Source: Uliginosibacterium aquaticum (GTDB lineage: Bacteria > Pseudomonadota > Gammaproteobacteria > Burkholderiales > Rhodocyclaceae). Taken from it: a stretch of 64,000 nt of DNA. The translations under genes and the position numbers were made by a program. The stretch's first letter is position 1; each line of letters opens with the position of its first letter. Under the pieces are notes generated by a model. It worked only from the letters and a program-made list of their open reading frames with translations. It made no database searches and was not told the DNA's origin. Location: contig NZ_JABCSC020000001.1 in assembly GCF_012972705.2 (NCBI RefSeq), forward strand, positions 1,601,079 to 1,665,078. Reading direction: 5' to 3'. Positions 50,361-62,200 of the stretch are shown in pieces.

Positions 50361-50678
50361 ATGGACACTCGTGCAATCGAACAGATGATCGGCCAGATGC
50401 AGGCTGCCAGCGAAGTTGCTGGCGGCAAGGCATCCGCCAGCACGGCTGCCGGTGGAGCGGACTTCAGCGTAGCCCTGCAGAACGCGATGGCCGAAGTCAG
50501 CCAGGCCCAGCAATCGGCCCAGCAGATGGCGCAGGATTTTTCGGCCGGCAACAGTGAAGTAAATCTGCAGGATGTGATGGTGAATCTGCAGAAAGCCAAC
50601 CTTTCCTTCCAGCAAATGGTGCAGGTACGGAACAAGCTCGTTTCCGCCTATCAGGACATCATGAACATGCAGGTTTAA
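50361..50678 (+). CDS. fliE: Flagellar hook-basal body complex protein FliE
   Basis: The 105-residue protein shows the FliE pattern: an Ala/Gly-rich N-terminus, then FSVALQNAMAEVSQAQQSAQ and the conserved C-terminus LQKANLSFQQMVQVRNKLVSAYQDIMNMQV. It joins the MS ring to the rod. CGGAGC stands eight bases before the ATG. It is transcribed away from fliF, at the far end of fleSR, unlike the common fliE-fliF order. Confidence 0.96.
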   Translation: MDTRAIEQMIGQMQAASEVAGGKASASTAAGGADFSVALQNAMAEVSQAQQSAQQMAQDFSAGNSEVNLQDVMVNLQKANLSFQQMVQVRNKLVSAYQDIMNMQV

Positions 50679-51195
50679 GGACGTCCAGGGGGCTTGCTCT
50701 CTAGGTAAGTTGTTGAAAATATAGGAAAGAAGTTTTTGGCGTCTGGCGACGTTTTAGGGTGTCCAAGGTTGTTGAGGGCATACATTGGCGGTGTCCAACA
50801 CCGGTCATTCCTATGAACAACATGCGCTCTATCCTTTTGTCCCTAGCATCGGACGTCCTTGCTCGCCGATGCTGCTGCTCAACGCACGAGGTTTGCAAAG
50901 CAAAGGCCTCTGCAAAGCCAAGCCAGAACGGCAGAAATGGCCTCCCTTCCGTACTTGGGTTCAGGCTGCATCTGAAGATTGTTGGCTGAGCGTACGAAGC
51001 AGTCGCTCTAGCCGACGATTCGGGGGGGCGGAGTTTGGCGAGTCGCGTTGGTGAAGTCGTAGCGCGCCAGATTGGCTAGTAGCTCGTCGGTGCGGCAGCG
51101 CAATGCGGTGGACACCGCATTTGTGCCGGATGCGACAAATGAAAACGGACTGTATCCCGTGGTGGAATACAGCCCGTCTGACGGTCTTGGTGTGA
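50679..51195. other. 517-bp gap without a supported gene
   Basis: The gap between fliE and the maeB stop holds only short frames with no recognisable domains, no clear Shine-Dalgarno and codon use unlike the neighbours. From about 50750 to 51060 base composition is more mixed and includes a run of seven G (51023-51029). The only feature I can support is the maeB terminator at 51141-51176. A decayed gene or small RNA cannot be excluded. Confidence 0.6.
51141..51176 (-). terminator. Rho-independent terminator after maeB
   Basis: On the minus strand a 13-14-bp stem with two mismatches (ACGGGCTGTATTCC paired with GGGATACAGTCCGT) is followed by TTTTC. It lies about 20 bp past the maeB stop. Confidence 0.8.
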
Positions 51196-53484
<2,289 letters not shown>

Positions 53485-53554
53485 GATGAATGGGGTGCTA
53501 GTGCTGTTTTGTCGTGAAGGAAGAAAGTGGAAAACACCGCAGGACAGGCCGCCA

Positions 53555-54976
53555 TCATCGGCTGAGGCTGATGGGCTGACGCGGGCGGGTCAGCACATCG
53601 GGCTGGAGGATTTCGTCGAGCTGGCTCTTGCTGAGCAGGCCATGCTGCAACACAAGCTCGTAGACGCTGCCACCTGTGAGCAGGGCTTCCTGAGCAATCC
53701 GGGTCGCATTTTCGTAGCCGATGTAGGGGTTCAGTGCGGTAACTAGCCCGATTGAGTTTTCAACGCTGCGACGCAGTGCCTCGCGGTTGACGGTGATGCC
53801 GCGCACGCAGCGCTCGGCAAGGGTCAGGCAGCCGGCGCGCAGGTGCGTCACGCTCTTGAAGAGGCTGTGAGCGATGATGGGCTCGAAGGCGTTGAGTTGC
53901 AGCTGCCCGGCTTCGGCCGCGAAGCTGATGGTGAGATCGTTGCCGATTACCTCGAAGGCGATCTGGTTCACCACTTCCGGAATCACCGGATTGACCTTGC
54001 CTGGCATGATCGAGGAGCCCGCCTGCATTGGTGGCAGGTTGATTTCGCCGAGACCGGCACGCGGGCCGGAGGAGAGCAGGCGCAGATCGTTGCAGACTTT
54101 TGAGAGTTTCACCGCGACGCGCTTGAGTACGCCCGAGAGCTGTACGAAGGCACCGCAGTCCTGTGTGGCTTCGACAAGGTTCGGTGCAGTCAGTACCGGG
54201 ATGCCGGTGATTTCGGCCAGACGTTGGCGCACCAGCGCGGCGTAGTCGGGGTGGGCATTGATGCCGGTGCCGATGGCTGTGGCGCCCAGATTGATTTCGC
54301 AGATCAGCAGCGATGCTTCGCGCAGACGGGCAATGTCTTCGCCGAGCATCTCTTCATACGTGGAGAACTCCTGGCCGACAGTCATCGGCACTGCGTCCTG
54401 TAACTGGGTGCGGCCCATCTTGAGCACGTCGGCGAACTCGCGGGCCTTGTCACCGAAGGCGTCGCGCAGAACCTGCATGGCTGCGATGAGGCTTTGCACG
54501 CCCATGTAGCCGGCCAGCTTGAGCGCCGTGGGATACACGTCATTGGTGCTCTGGCCCATATTGACGTGTTCGTTGGGGTGCAGCTGGCCGTACTCGCCCT
54601 TGTTGAAGCCGCAGATCTCCAGTGCGCGATTGGCGATCACTTCGTTGGCATTCATGTTGGTTGAAGTGCCAGCGCCGCCCTGGATGACGTCCACCACGAA
54701 CTGCTTGTGCAGGGCGCCCGCGCGGATCTCTTCGCAGGCGCTGATGATGGCGTCGGCGCGAGGCTTGTCGAGCAGGCCTAGGTCGTGGTTGGTAAGGGCT
54801 GCAGCCTGCTTGATGGCGGCCAGGGCGTGAATCAGTTCGGGATAGACCGAGATCGGTGTGCCGGTAATGGGGAAATTCTCGATCGCCCGCAGGGTATGCA
54901 CGCCGTAGTAGGCGTCTGCGGGAACGTCGCGATTGCCGAGCAGGTCGTGCTCACTGCGGGTTTGAATCGGGTTCAT
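53555..54976 (-). CDS. aspA: Aspartate ammonia-lyase (aspartase)
   Basis: The 473-residue enzyme shows SEHDLLGNRDVPADAYYGVHT at the N-terminus, the QGGAGTSTNMNANEV and NPNEHVN-type substrate contacts, and the superfamily signature GSSIMPGKVNPV. Strong similarity to E. coli AspA (for example KMGRTQLQDAVPMT) favours aspartase over class II fumarase. It converts aspartate to fumarate and ammonia. It is divergent from a LysR regulator and is followed by maeB, so aspartate carbon may flow through fumarate and malate to pyruvate. Confidence 0.95.
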   Translation of the reverse strand: MNPIQTRSEHDLLGNRDVPADAYYGVHTLRAIENFPITGTPISVYPELIHALAAIKQAAALTNHDLGLLDKPRADAIISACEEIRAGALHKQFVVDVIQGGAGTSTNMNANEVIANRALEICGFNKGEYGQLHPNEHVNMGQSTNDVYPTALKLAGYMGVQSLIAAMQVLRDAFGDKAREFADVLKMGRTQLQDAVPMTVGQEFSTYEEMLGEDIARLREASLLICEINLGATAIGTGINAHPDYAALVRQRLAEITGIPVLTAPNLVEATQDCGAFVQLSGVLKRVAVKLSKVCNDLRLLSSGPRAGLGEINLPPMQAGSSIMPGKVNPVIPEVVNQIAFEVIGNDLTISFAAEAGQLQLNAFEPIIAHSLFKSVTHLRAGCLTLAERCVRGITVNREALRRSVENSIGLVTALNPYIGYENATRIAQEALLTGGSVYELVLQHGLLSKSQLDEILQPDVLTRPRQPISLSR

Positions 54977-55040
54977 CTTGTTCTGCCTGCTATTGGGGTA
55001 TTGGAATCCTAGGCAGGAAGTTGGCGCTTAGCGTGACTTA

Positions 55041-55055
55041 ATGCAAAACTCGCAT
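55041..55055. promoter_or_regulatory. LysR-type T-N11-A box between aspA and the LysR gene
   Basis: ATGC-AAAACTC-GCAT is a 15-bp inverted repeat that contains T-N11-A (55042-55054), the classic LysR-family recognition form. It lies 64 bp before the aspA start and 113 bp before the LysR start. Confidence 0.6.
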
Positions 55056-55168
55056 GAAAGCGCGCACAATCCGTATCGTGTTCAACTTTTCGGCAGGCTT
55101 CGAGCGTGCCTTGCCGTCTGCTCAGATCGTCGGCAGTGCGGTATGCGTGACGCGTCGCCGCAACTGCA

Positions 55169-56080
55169 ATGCAGATACGATGGATTGAAGACTTCCTGAC
55201 GCTGGCGGATGCGCGGGCTTTCTCCAAGGCGGCCGAAAATCGCAATGTTTCGCAGCCGACCCTGAGCCGTCATGTGCAGGCGCTGGAAGACTGGCTCGGC
55301 GTCCAACTCATCGACCGCCGCGAGCACGGCGTGCAGCTCACGACGGCCGGACGGATCTTCCGTGGCTTTGCGGCGGACATGCTCAAGCGCACCTACGAAA
55401 TGCGTACCGTGCTGCGTGGGCAGGTGCCGAGCAAGGGCGATACCGTGCGTTTTTCGGTGGCTCACACACTCTCTCTGACCTACTTCCCGCGCTGGCTGCG
55501 GAGTGTCAAGGAGAAGCTCGACAGTAATGTGATCACGCGTGTTGGCGCGGTCAATATCCCTGAGGGTGTTGCTGCGTTGATCGAAGGCGCCAGTGATCTG
55601 TTGATCATCTACCATCACCCTCAGTTGCCGATCCTGCTGGATCCAAAGCGATTTTCCTATCTCCCCTTGGGAACTGATCGCCTCCTGCCTTTCTCCGCCC
55701 CACGTGAAGATGGTGGCCCCCTGTTTTCGCTGAGCAAGGCCACTCTCAGCGCTATTCCCTTCCTGGCTTATGCTCCAGGAAGCTATCTCGCTCACGCGGT
55801 CGAAATGATCCTGCTCGGCGCGCCGGAGCGCATCCCGCTGGAGCGCAACTTCGATACCCATATGGCCGAGGCGCTCAAGGCCATGATCGTTGAAGGGCAT
55901 GGCCTGGGCTGGTTGCCGGAGAGCTGTGTGACCCATGAGCTTGCCGAGAAACAACTGGCTGTCGCTGGTTCGCCGCAATGGAGTTGTCCGCTGGAAGTGC
56001 GCCTCTATCGTGCCAATGACAACGGTAGCCAGATGGCCGAGCGGATCTGGAATCTGCTGCAACAGGAAGCGCAAAAATAG
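55169..56080 (+). CDS. LysR-family regulator, HypT/YjiE-like
   Basis: The 303-residue protein starts with a LysR helix-turn-helix (MQIRWIEDFLTLADARAFSK, AAENRNVSQPTLSRHVQALE), which resembles E. coli HypT/YjiE (WLYDFLTL, NFSQAAVSRNVSQPAFSR), and has the matching VRFSVAHTLSLTYFP linker region. HypT answers hypochlorite stress, but this homologue sits divergent to aspA, so control of aspartate/C4 metabolism is as likely. The effector domain has few cysteines or methionines to suggest oxidant sensing. A bidirectional terminator follows. Confidence 0.92.
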   Translation: MQIRWIEDFLTLADARAFSKAAENRNVSQPTLSRHVQALEDWLGVQLIDRREHGVQLTTAGRIFRGFAADMLKRTYEMRTVLRGQVPSKGDTVRFSVAHTLSLTYFPRWLRSVKEKLDSNVITRVGAVNIPEGVAALIEGASDLLIIYHHPQLPILLDPKRFSYLPLGTDRLLPFSAPREDGGPLFSLSKATLSAIPFLAYAPGSYLAHAVEMILLGAPERIPLERNFDTHMAEALKAMIVEGHGLGWLPESCVTHELAEKQLAVAGSPQWSCPLEVRLYRANDNGSQMAERIWNLLQQEAQK

Positions 56081-56198
56081 TCTCTCAGCGTGTTTTGCTG
56101 ATGCGTTGGTGATGTGGTGTAAGCAGATAGCTCTGACCAGAGAAATACATGCAAGTGACGCTTACGAATCGACATAGATGTGCACCTGCTGCGCAAAA

Positions 56199-56267
56199 AA
56201 AAGCGCCTTCCCTTGCCGGGTGGCGCTTTTAAAAGAGTTGTGTGATCCGCCCGTTTGGGGCGGATCA
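56199..56267. terminator. Tandem terminator hairpins between the LysR gene and the RTX adhesin gene
   Basis: AAAAGCGCC (56199-56207) pairs with GGCGCTTTT (56222-56230); on the minus strand an eight-T run follows, and on the plus strand TTTT follows. A second hairpin, TGATCCGCCC-GTTTG-GGGCGGATCA (56243-56267), lies closer to the adhesin stop at 56274. The pair closes both convergent genes. Confidence 0.88.
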
Positions 56268-56273
56268 GCCGCT

Positions 56274-59200
56274 TCAGTCGACGATCAGGCGGTTGTTCTT
56301 GAGCATGTCCTGGATCACGGCATTGTCACTGAGCAAGCTGGCTGTGCCGTCGTTGAGCAGATTCACGCCTTGAAGCACGATGGTCTGGTCTTCCTTGGTT
56401 GCATCGTAAGTGCCGCTTGTAAAGCCGCCAGTGCTGCTGATATGAACCACCGTGTTGCCATTCGAAACCTCAAAGTGCAGGTAGTTGCTCAGGTTGCCTG
56501 GGTCAACGCCGAGGTGGCTTTCGCCGCTGAGCAGATCACGCAGATCGAGCACATCACCATCTGTCTTGCTGAAGTCGGTGACCAGATCCGTGGTGCTGGA
56601 GAGGCCGATGCCGGCCGCAACGCCATACACATTGCCGGCAAGCGCAGCCGTGGTGCCGGAAGCGCTAGCCTGATCATTCAGTGACCAGGCGAACACGTCG
56701 GCACCCAAGTCACCGCGCATTACGTCGTTGCCAGCGCCGCCTTCGATGCGGTCGTTGCCGGCGCCGCCACGCAGGGCGTCGGTGCTGGTTCCGCCCAGCA
56801 GGTAGTCGTCGCCAGCGCCGCCGTAGAGTAGGTGTGTGCCGCTGCCGCTGCCGCTGCCGATCAATGCGTCGTTGCCTGTGCCACCATTGGCAAGATCACC
56901 ATAGGCCTTGTGGGTGGCGTCTGCGACGGTGAGCAGACCGTTGCTGTCGGTCATGCTGGCATCTGCCGTCGTCATGAAAGCAGAGGCAGCGAGCTCAGTC
57001 TGAGTCGCTGTGCCGCTGGCGTCTCCTGTGCGGACCACATCGTGACCCGCGCCGGCCTCGATGTAGTCATTGCCTGCCAGACTCTGAATCAGGTCTGCCG
57101 CACTGGTACCGCTCAGCGAGTCTGCGCTTGTGGTGCCGCTGATCGTTGAGGACGTCGAGTAACTGTCGCTTGCTCCATTGATCGTGATCGTCAGCGTGCT
57201 GGTACTGGTGAGACCTTCCGTATCGGCGATGGTGTAAGTGATGGAGTCGGTTAGTGTCTGGCTAGTGTTGAGGGCGTTGACGCGTGCGTCGTCGTTGTTC
57301 AGCGTGTAGGTGTAGCTGCCATCCGCGTTAATGTGGAAGTAGCCATACAGGCTGGCGACATCCGCGCCGAGCAGGACTGACTGCCGGTTAACAGCAGTGA
57401 CGGTGATGGCGTCGCCGTCCGGATCGCTGTCATTGCTCATGACATTGCCGCTCACCACATAGCTGCCCGAATCCTCGACCACGCTGGCGGTGTCGTTAGC
57501 CGAGACCGGCGCATCCTGAACAGGGGCTACCGGAATGGTCAGGGTGGTGGAGTTGGTCGCCAGTTCGCCGGTGGCGTTTTCCTTGCTGGTCAGCGTTAGC
57601 TCAAGACTGTAGTTGCCAGAGAAATTGAGCGGCGGCGTGATCTTGAGCGTGCTGAGGTTCCAACTGGTGATATTGACCGAGGTATTGCCGCTGGTAGCGG
57701 TGAAAGTATTGGTGCCATCGGTCAGCACGGTGCCAACAAGCAGGTCGGTGGCGACCAGGCTGGCCATCGATTCCGAACCATCGCTGTCGGAAAGCGAGAT
57801 CGTGATCGGCGAGATGGAGATGGCCGTGTCTTCAACGCCGCTGTTGCTGACCGGATAGTAGCCGGCGGTCGAGCTGCCGACGACCGCATCGTGAACGCCT
57901 CCCGCGGCCTCGACCGCTGCCAGTGAGCTGTAGATGAGGAAGTTGCTGCTGGTGAGCTCCAGTGCGGTGCCGCCATCAACCGAGAGGTAGGGCTTGAAGG
58001 CGCCAATGCTGTTGCCGTTATAGACCGCCCAGTCGATGGTGTAGTAACCGCTGACGGTGACGGTGTAACTGGTCGCGGTGATGTTGCCCCAGCTGTTGTA
58101 TTGCTTGGCCATCAGCACCGTGCCCCCCACCACCAGCAGCGCGGTGTCATCCATGTAGGAGCTGAAGGTGTAGGTGTGACCCGCCTCCAGGTAGATAAGA
58201 CCGGTGATCCGTGTCGCGCCGTCGGTGGGGATGCCGCTCGGATCGCTGTTGGTGTTGGCGGTGTAGTTCTGAGGCGTGGTGGAGATCGTGGTCGAGCTCG
58301 CCGTGTTTGCGTCGAGCAGGGTCAGCAGGCTTTGCACTTCGGCAAGCGTGTCCACCGTGGCGGTGGAGATGTTGCCGATGCTCGTGTACTGGCGCACGGT
58401 CAGACCATCGCTAGCCGGCGGTGTAACGATCAGCGTGGAGCCATCGATGACGGATACACCGCCCACCGTGAGCTTGGCGTCGTCGGCAACCGGGGTGATG
58501 TCGATGGTGACGGTGCCGGTCGCACTGCTGGTCGTCGTGCCGTCGTAGCCCTTGAAGGTGAAGGACGCGTAATCGTTCTTCATGTTGCCGGTGCCTGAGG
58601 CGCCGTAGATATCCGCACCCGATTCGTTGCTGTCCGGCACGAAGCGGAAGTAGCCGGAGTCGATGTCACTCTTCGAGATGTTCTGCCCGGCGGTGACCGA
58701 GACCCAGGCGCTTCCGTTGTAGTACTGCAGCGTGCCGTCGCTAGGCAGGGTGCTGACCTGCACATACAGGGTATTCGACGTATCCACATCCGAGATGCCG
58801 AACTGCGACCAGGAGAAAACATAGGACGTGTCTTCGGTGCCGGTCACCGCGACGCTGGTCGCACTGATTACCGGCGCATCGTTGGCGCCCGTGATGGTGA
58901 TGGTGAGCGTGGAGGTGTCCGTGCCGGTGGAGTAGGTCTCTCGGTAGACAATGGTTTCGGTAATGCTCTGGCCCGCGGCGAGGTATTGCACTGCCGAATT
59001 GTTCACGGTGTAGGTGTAGGCGCCGGTCGAGGTGATCGTGAGCGTGCCGTAGTTGGTGCTGAAAGCCGTACCGACGGTTTGCGTCACCCCTTCGAAGCTC
59101 ACCAGTGAGACCGACTTCGTGTTGCCCTGGTCATTGGTCAGCACATTTCCGGTCAATGAGGTCGTCGCATCCTCGGTGAGCGTGCCGGCGTCAGGGTCGG

Positions 59201-62200
59201 CATTGCCGGTGGTCGAGGTCTCGGCGATCGTGATTGTCGTGACATCGGTGTCGGTCAGCGAGCCGTCGCTGCTGGTCATGGTCAGATCTGCAGTGCCGGT
59301 CGTGCTGGCAGACGTGGTGCTGAACTTCAAGCCGTTTCCGGCCGCGTTCGTGCCGGTTGTCAGCGCCAGGTAGGTGTTGATGGCAGTGAGGGTTCCTGTC
59401 AGCGTCAGGGTCTGGACACCGCCCGTTGTGGATGTGCTGGAAGTGACGCCGGAGGCGGTCGAGCCGGTGGCGGCCAGTGTCCCATAGGCCGTGCTGACCT
59501 TGAAGGTCACCGTGATCGTCGAGGTGCCCGCATCCACGTCGGTGACAGACATTCCCCCCAGTGAGATGTAGGTCGTGCCCGTGGTCGGTGCCGAGGTCGA
59601 GAAAGTCTTGACCGTGTTCACCGGCGCGTCGTTCACCGGCGTGATGCCGAGCGAAAGCGTGGAGGAGGCCGACGTAGAGCCATCTTCCAGTACCGAATAG
59701 GTAGCTGTCGGAACGGAGCCGTTGTAGTTGCTTGCCGGTGTGAAGGTGTAAGCACCGTTGCTGCCGATCCTGAGGCTGCCTACGCCAGTGATCGTGGCTG
59801 TGGCGCCGGCTGAATAGGTCGTGCCGTTCCAGGTAAAGCTGCCGACGGTGAGGGCGCTGTCTACATCAGTGTCGTTGCTCAGCACATTGCCACTGACCGC
59901 CGTGTCTTCATTGGTGGTCGCGCTGTCCGCCGTCAGCACTGCCGCATCGTTGACCGGCGTGATCGTGATGGTTCGTGTGTCGACGTCGGTCAGTGCTGCA
60001 CCACCGGTGTTGCCATTGTCATTGGTGGTCATGGTCAGCGTGACCGCTGCCGTGGCGTTAGTGGCCGGGGTGAAGACCGGCATGGAGCTGCTGGTGGCCA
60101 GATAGGCGTTCAGGCTGCTCAGAGTGCCCGTGAGCGTGAGTGCTGAAGTGCCGCTGCCGCTGATGGTGACGCCGGAGCCGGAGGTGGCCGCAAGGCTACC
60201 GCTGGAGACGTTCAGGGTCACACTCATGCTGCCCGAGGCCGCATCAACGTCCGCGACAGATAGACCACTCAGCTTGAGTGCCGTGTCTTCGACGGTGCTG
60301 TAGGAGGTGGCAAGGCTGTTCACCGGCGCGTCATTGACCGGCGTAACGGTAATGATGACTGAGTCGCTGTCCGTGAGCGTGCCGCCGCTGCCGGTATTTC
60401 CGCCGTCACTCGTGCTCATGGCGAGTGTGTCTGTGCCATTGAAATTGCTGTTAGGCACGTAATTCACGCTGGCAGCAAGGGTTGCATTGATCTGTGCCAC
60501 CGTGCCGGTGAGGGTCACGATGCTGCTGCCGCTGCCGGCAATGCTTGCGCTGCCGCCGCTGACATTCAGGACGCCGTTATTCACGACTAGCGTGACTGTT
60601 AGCGAGCCTGTGCCGGCATCCACATCGCTGATCGAGAGGCCGGTCAGGGCTTTGCTTGTGTCTTCCAGCGTAGTGAAGGAGGCCGGCATCGTGTTCACCG
60701 GCGCATCATTGACCGCAGCAACCGTGACATTGACGGTAGCCGTCTCGCTCACGCCGCCAGAGGTGACGGTGTAGGTGAAGGAAGCCGCGCCGTTGTAGTT
60801 GGCTGTCGGCGTGAAGTCCAGCGTGCCATCGGCCTTGAGGGTCACCGAACCATTGGTGACGGCGACCGAGCCACCGACCGCGATGGCGGTGCCATTGATG
60901 GCGGTGATGGTGTGGCCGCTGTTCTCGAAGCTGTCGTTGCTATTGACGTTGATATTGACCGGCGTGTCCTCGTTGGTCGTTGCCGTGTCATTGGCAATAT
61001 CCGCGACCGCATTGACGGTGATGGCAATGCTGTCGGTGTCGGAGAGCGCGCCGTCCGAAGTGACAACGGTGACCGTATCCGTGCCGTTGTAGTCAGCGGT
61101 GTTGGTGTAGGTGAGGCCGGCCAGAGCAGCGTTGATCTGAGTCGCTGTGCCCACCAGGGTGACCGTACCGGTCCCGTTGTTGGTGATGGTCGCACCACCC
61201 CCGGTGGTGACGGAGAGTGTGCCGTGGAGCACCGAGACGGTGGTGGTCAGCGAGGACGAGTCCACATCGGCCACCGACACGCCGGTGATGGCCTTGGCGC
61301 TGTCTTCGGCAACGGTCTGCGCACCGGCCACGGTATTGACCGGCGTGTCATTGACTGCAGCAACCGTGACATTGACGGTGGCCGTTTCGGTCACGCCACC
61401 GGAGGTGACGGTGTAGGTGAAGGAAGCTGCGCCGTTGTAGTTGGCCGTCGGCGTGAAGTCCAGCGTGCCATCGGCCTTGAGGGTCACCGAACCATTGGTG
61501 ACGGCGACCGAGCCACCGACCGCGATGGCGGTGCCATTGATGGCGGTGATGGTGTGGCCGCTGTTCTCGAAGCTGTCGTTGCTATTGACGTTGATATTGA
61601 CCGGCGTGTCCTCGTTGGTCGTTGCCGTGTCATTGGCAATATCCGCGACCGCATTGACGGTGACCGCAATGGTGTCGGTGTCGGAGAGCGCGCCGTCCGA
61701 AGTGACGACGGTGACCGTATCCGTGCCGTTGTAGTCAGCGGTGTTGGTGTAGGTGAGGCCGGCCAGAGCAGCGTTGATCTGAGTCGCTGTGCCCACCAGG
61801 GTGACCGTACCGGTCTCGTTGTTGGTGATGGTCGCACCACCGCCGGTGGTGACGGAGAGCGTGCCGTGGAGCACCGAGACGGTAGTGGTCAGCGAGGACG
61901 AATCCACATCGGCCACCGACACGCCGGTGATGGCCTTGGCGGAGTCTTCGGTGACGGTCTGTGCGCCAGCTACGGTATTGACCGGCGTGTCATTGACGGC
62001 GGAGACCGTGACATTGACGGTCGCCGTCTCGGTCACGCCACCGGAGGTGACGGTGTAGGTGAAGCTGTCCGTGCCATTGAAGTTGGCGTTCGGCGTATAG
62101 ACCAGCGTTCCGTCTGCCGCGAAGCTGACCGTGCCGTTCGTGCCCTGGGTGACGGCGGTGACCGCACGGCCCGAGTTCTCGAAGGAGTCGGCGCTGGCGC

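Noticed and set aside
50785..51054. An 89-residue frame in the fliE-maeB gap
   Set aside because: It has no Shine-Dalgarno, no known similarity and unusual Ser/Arg/Trp-rich composition; not supported as a gene.
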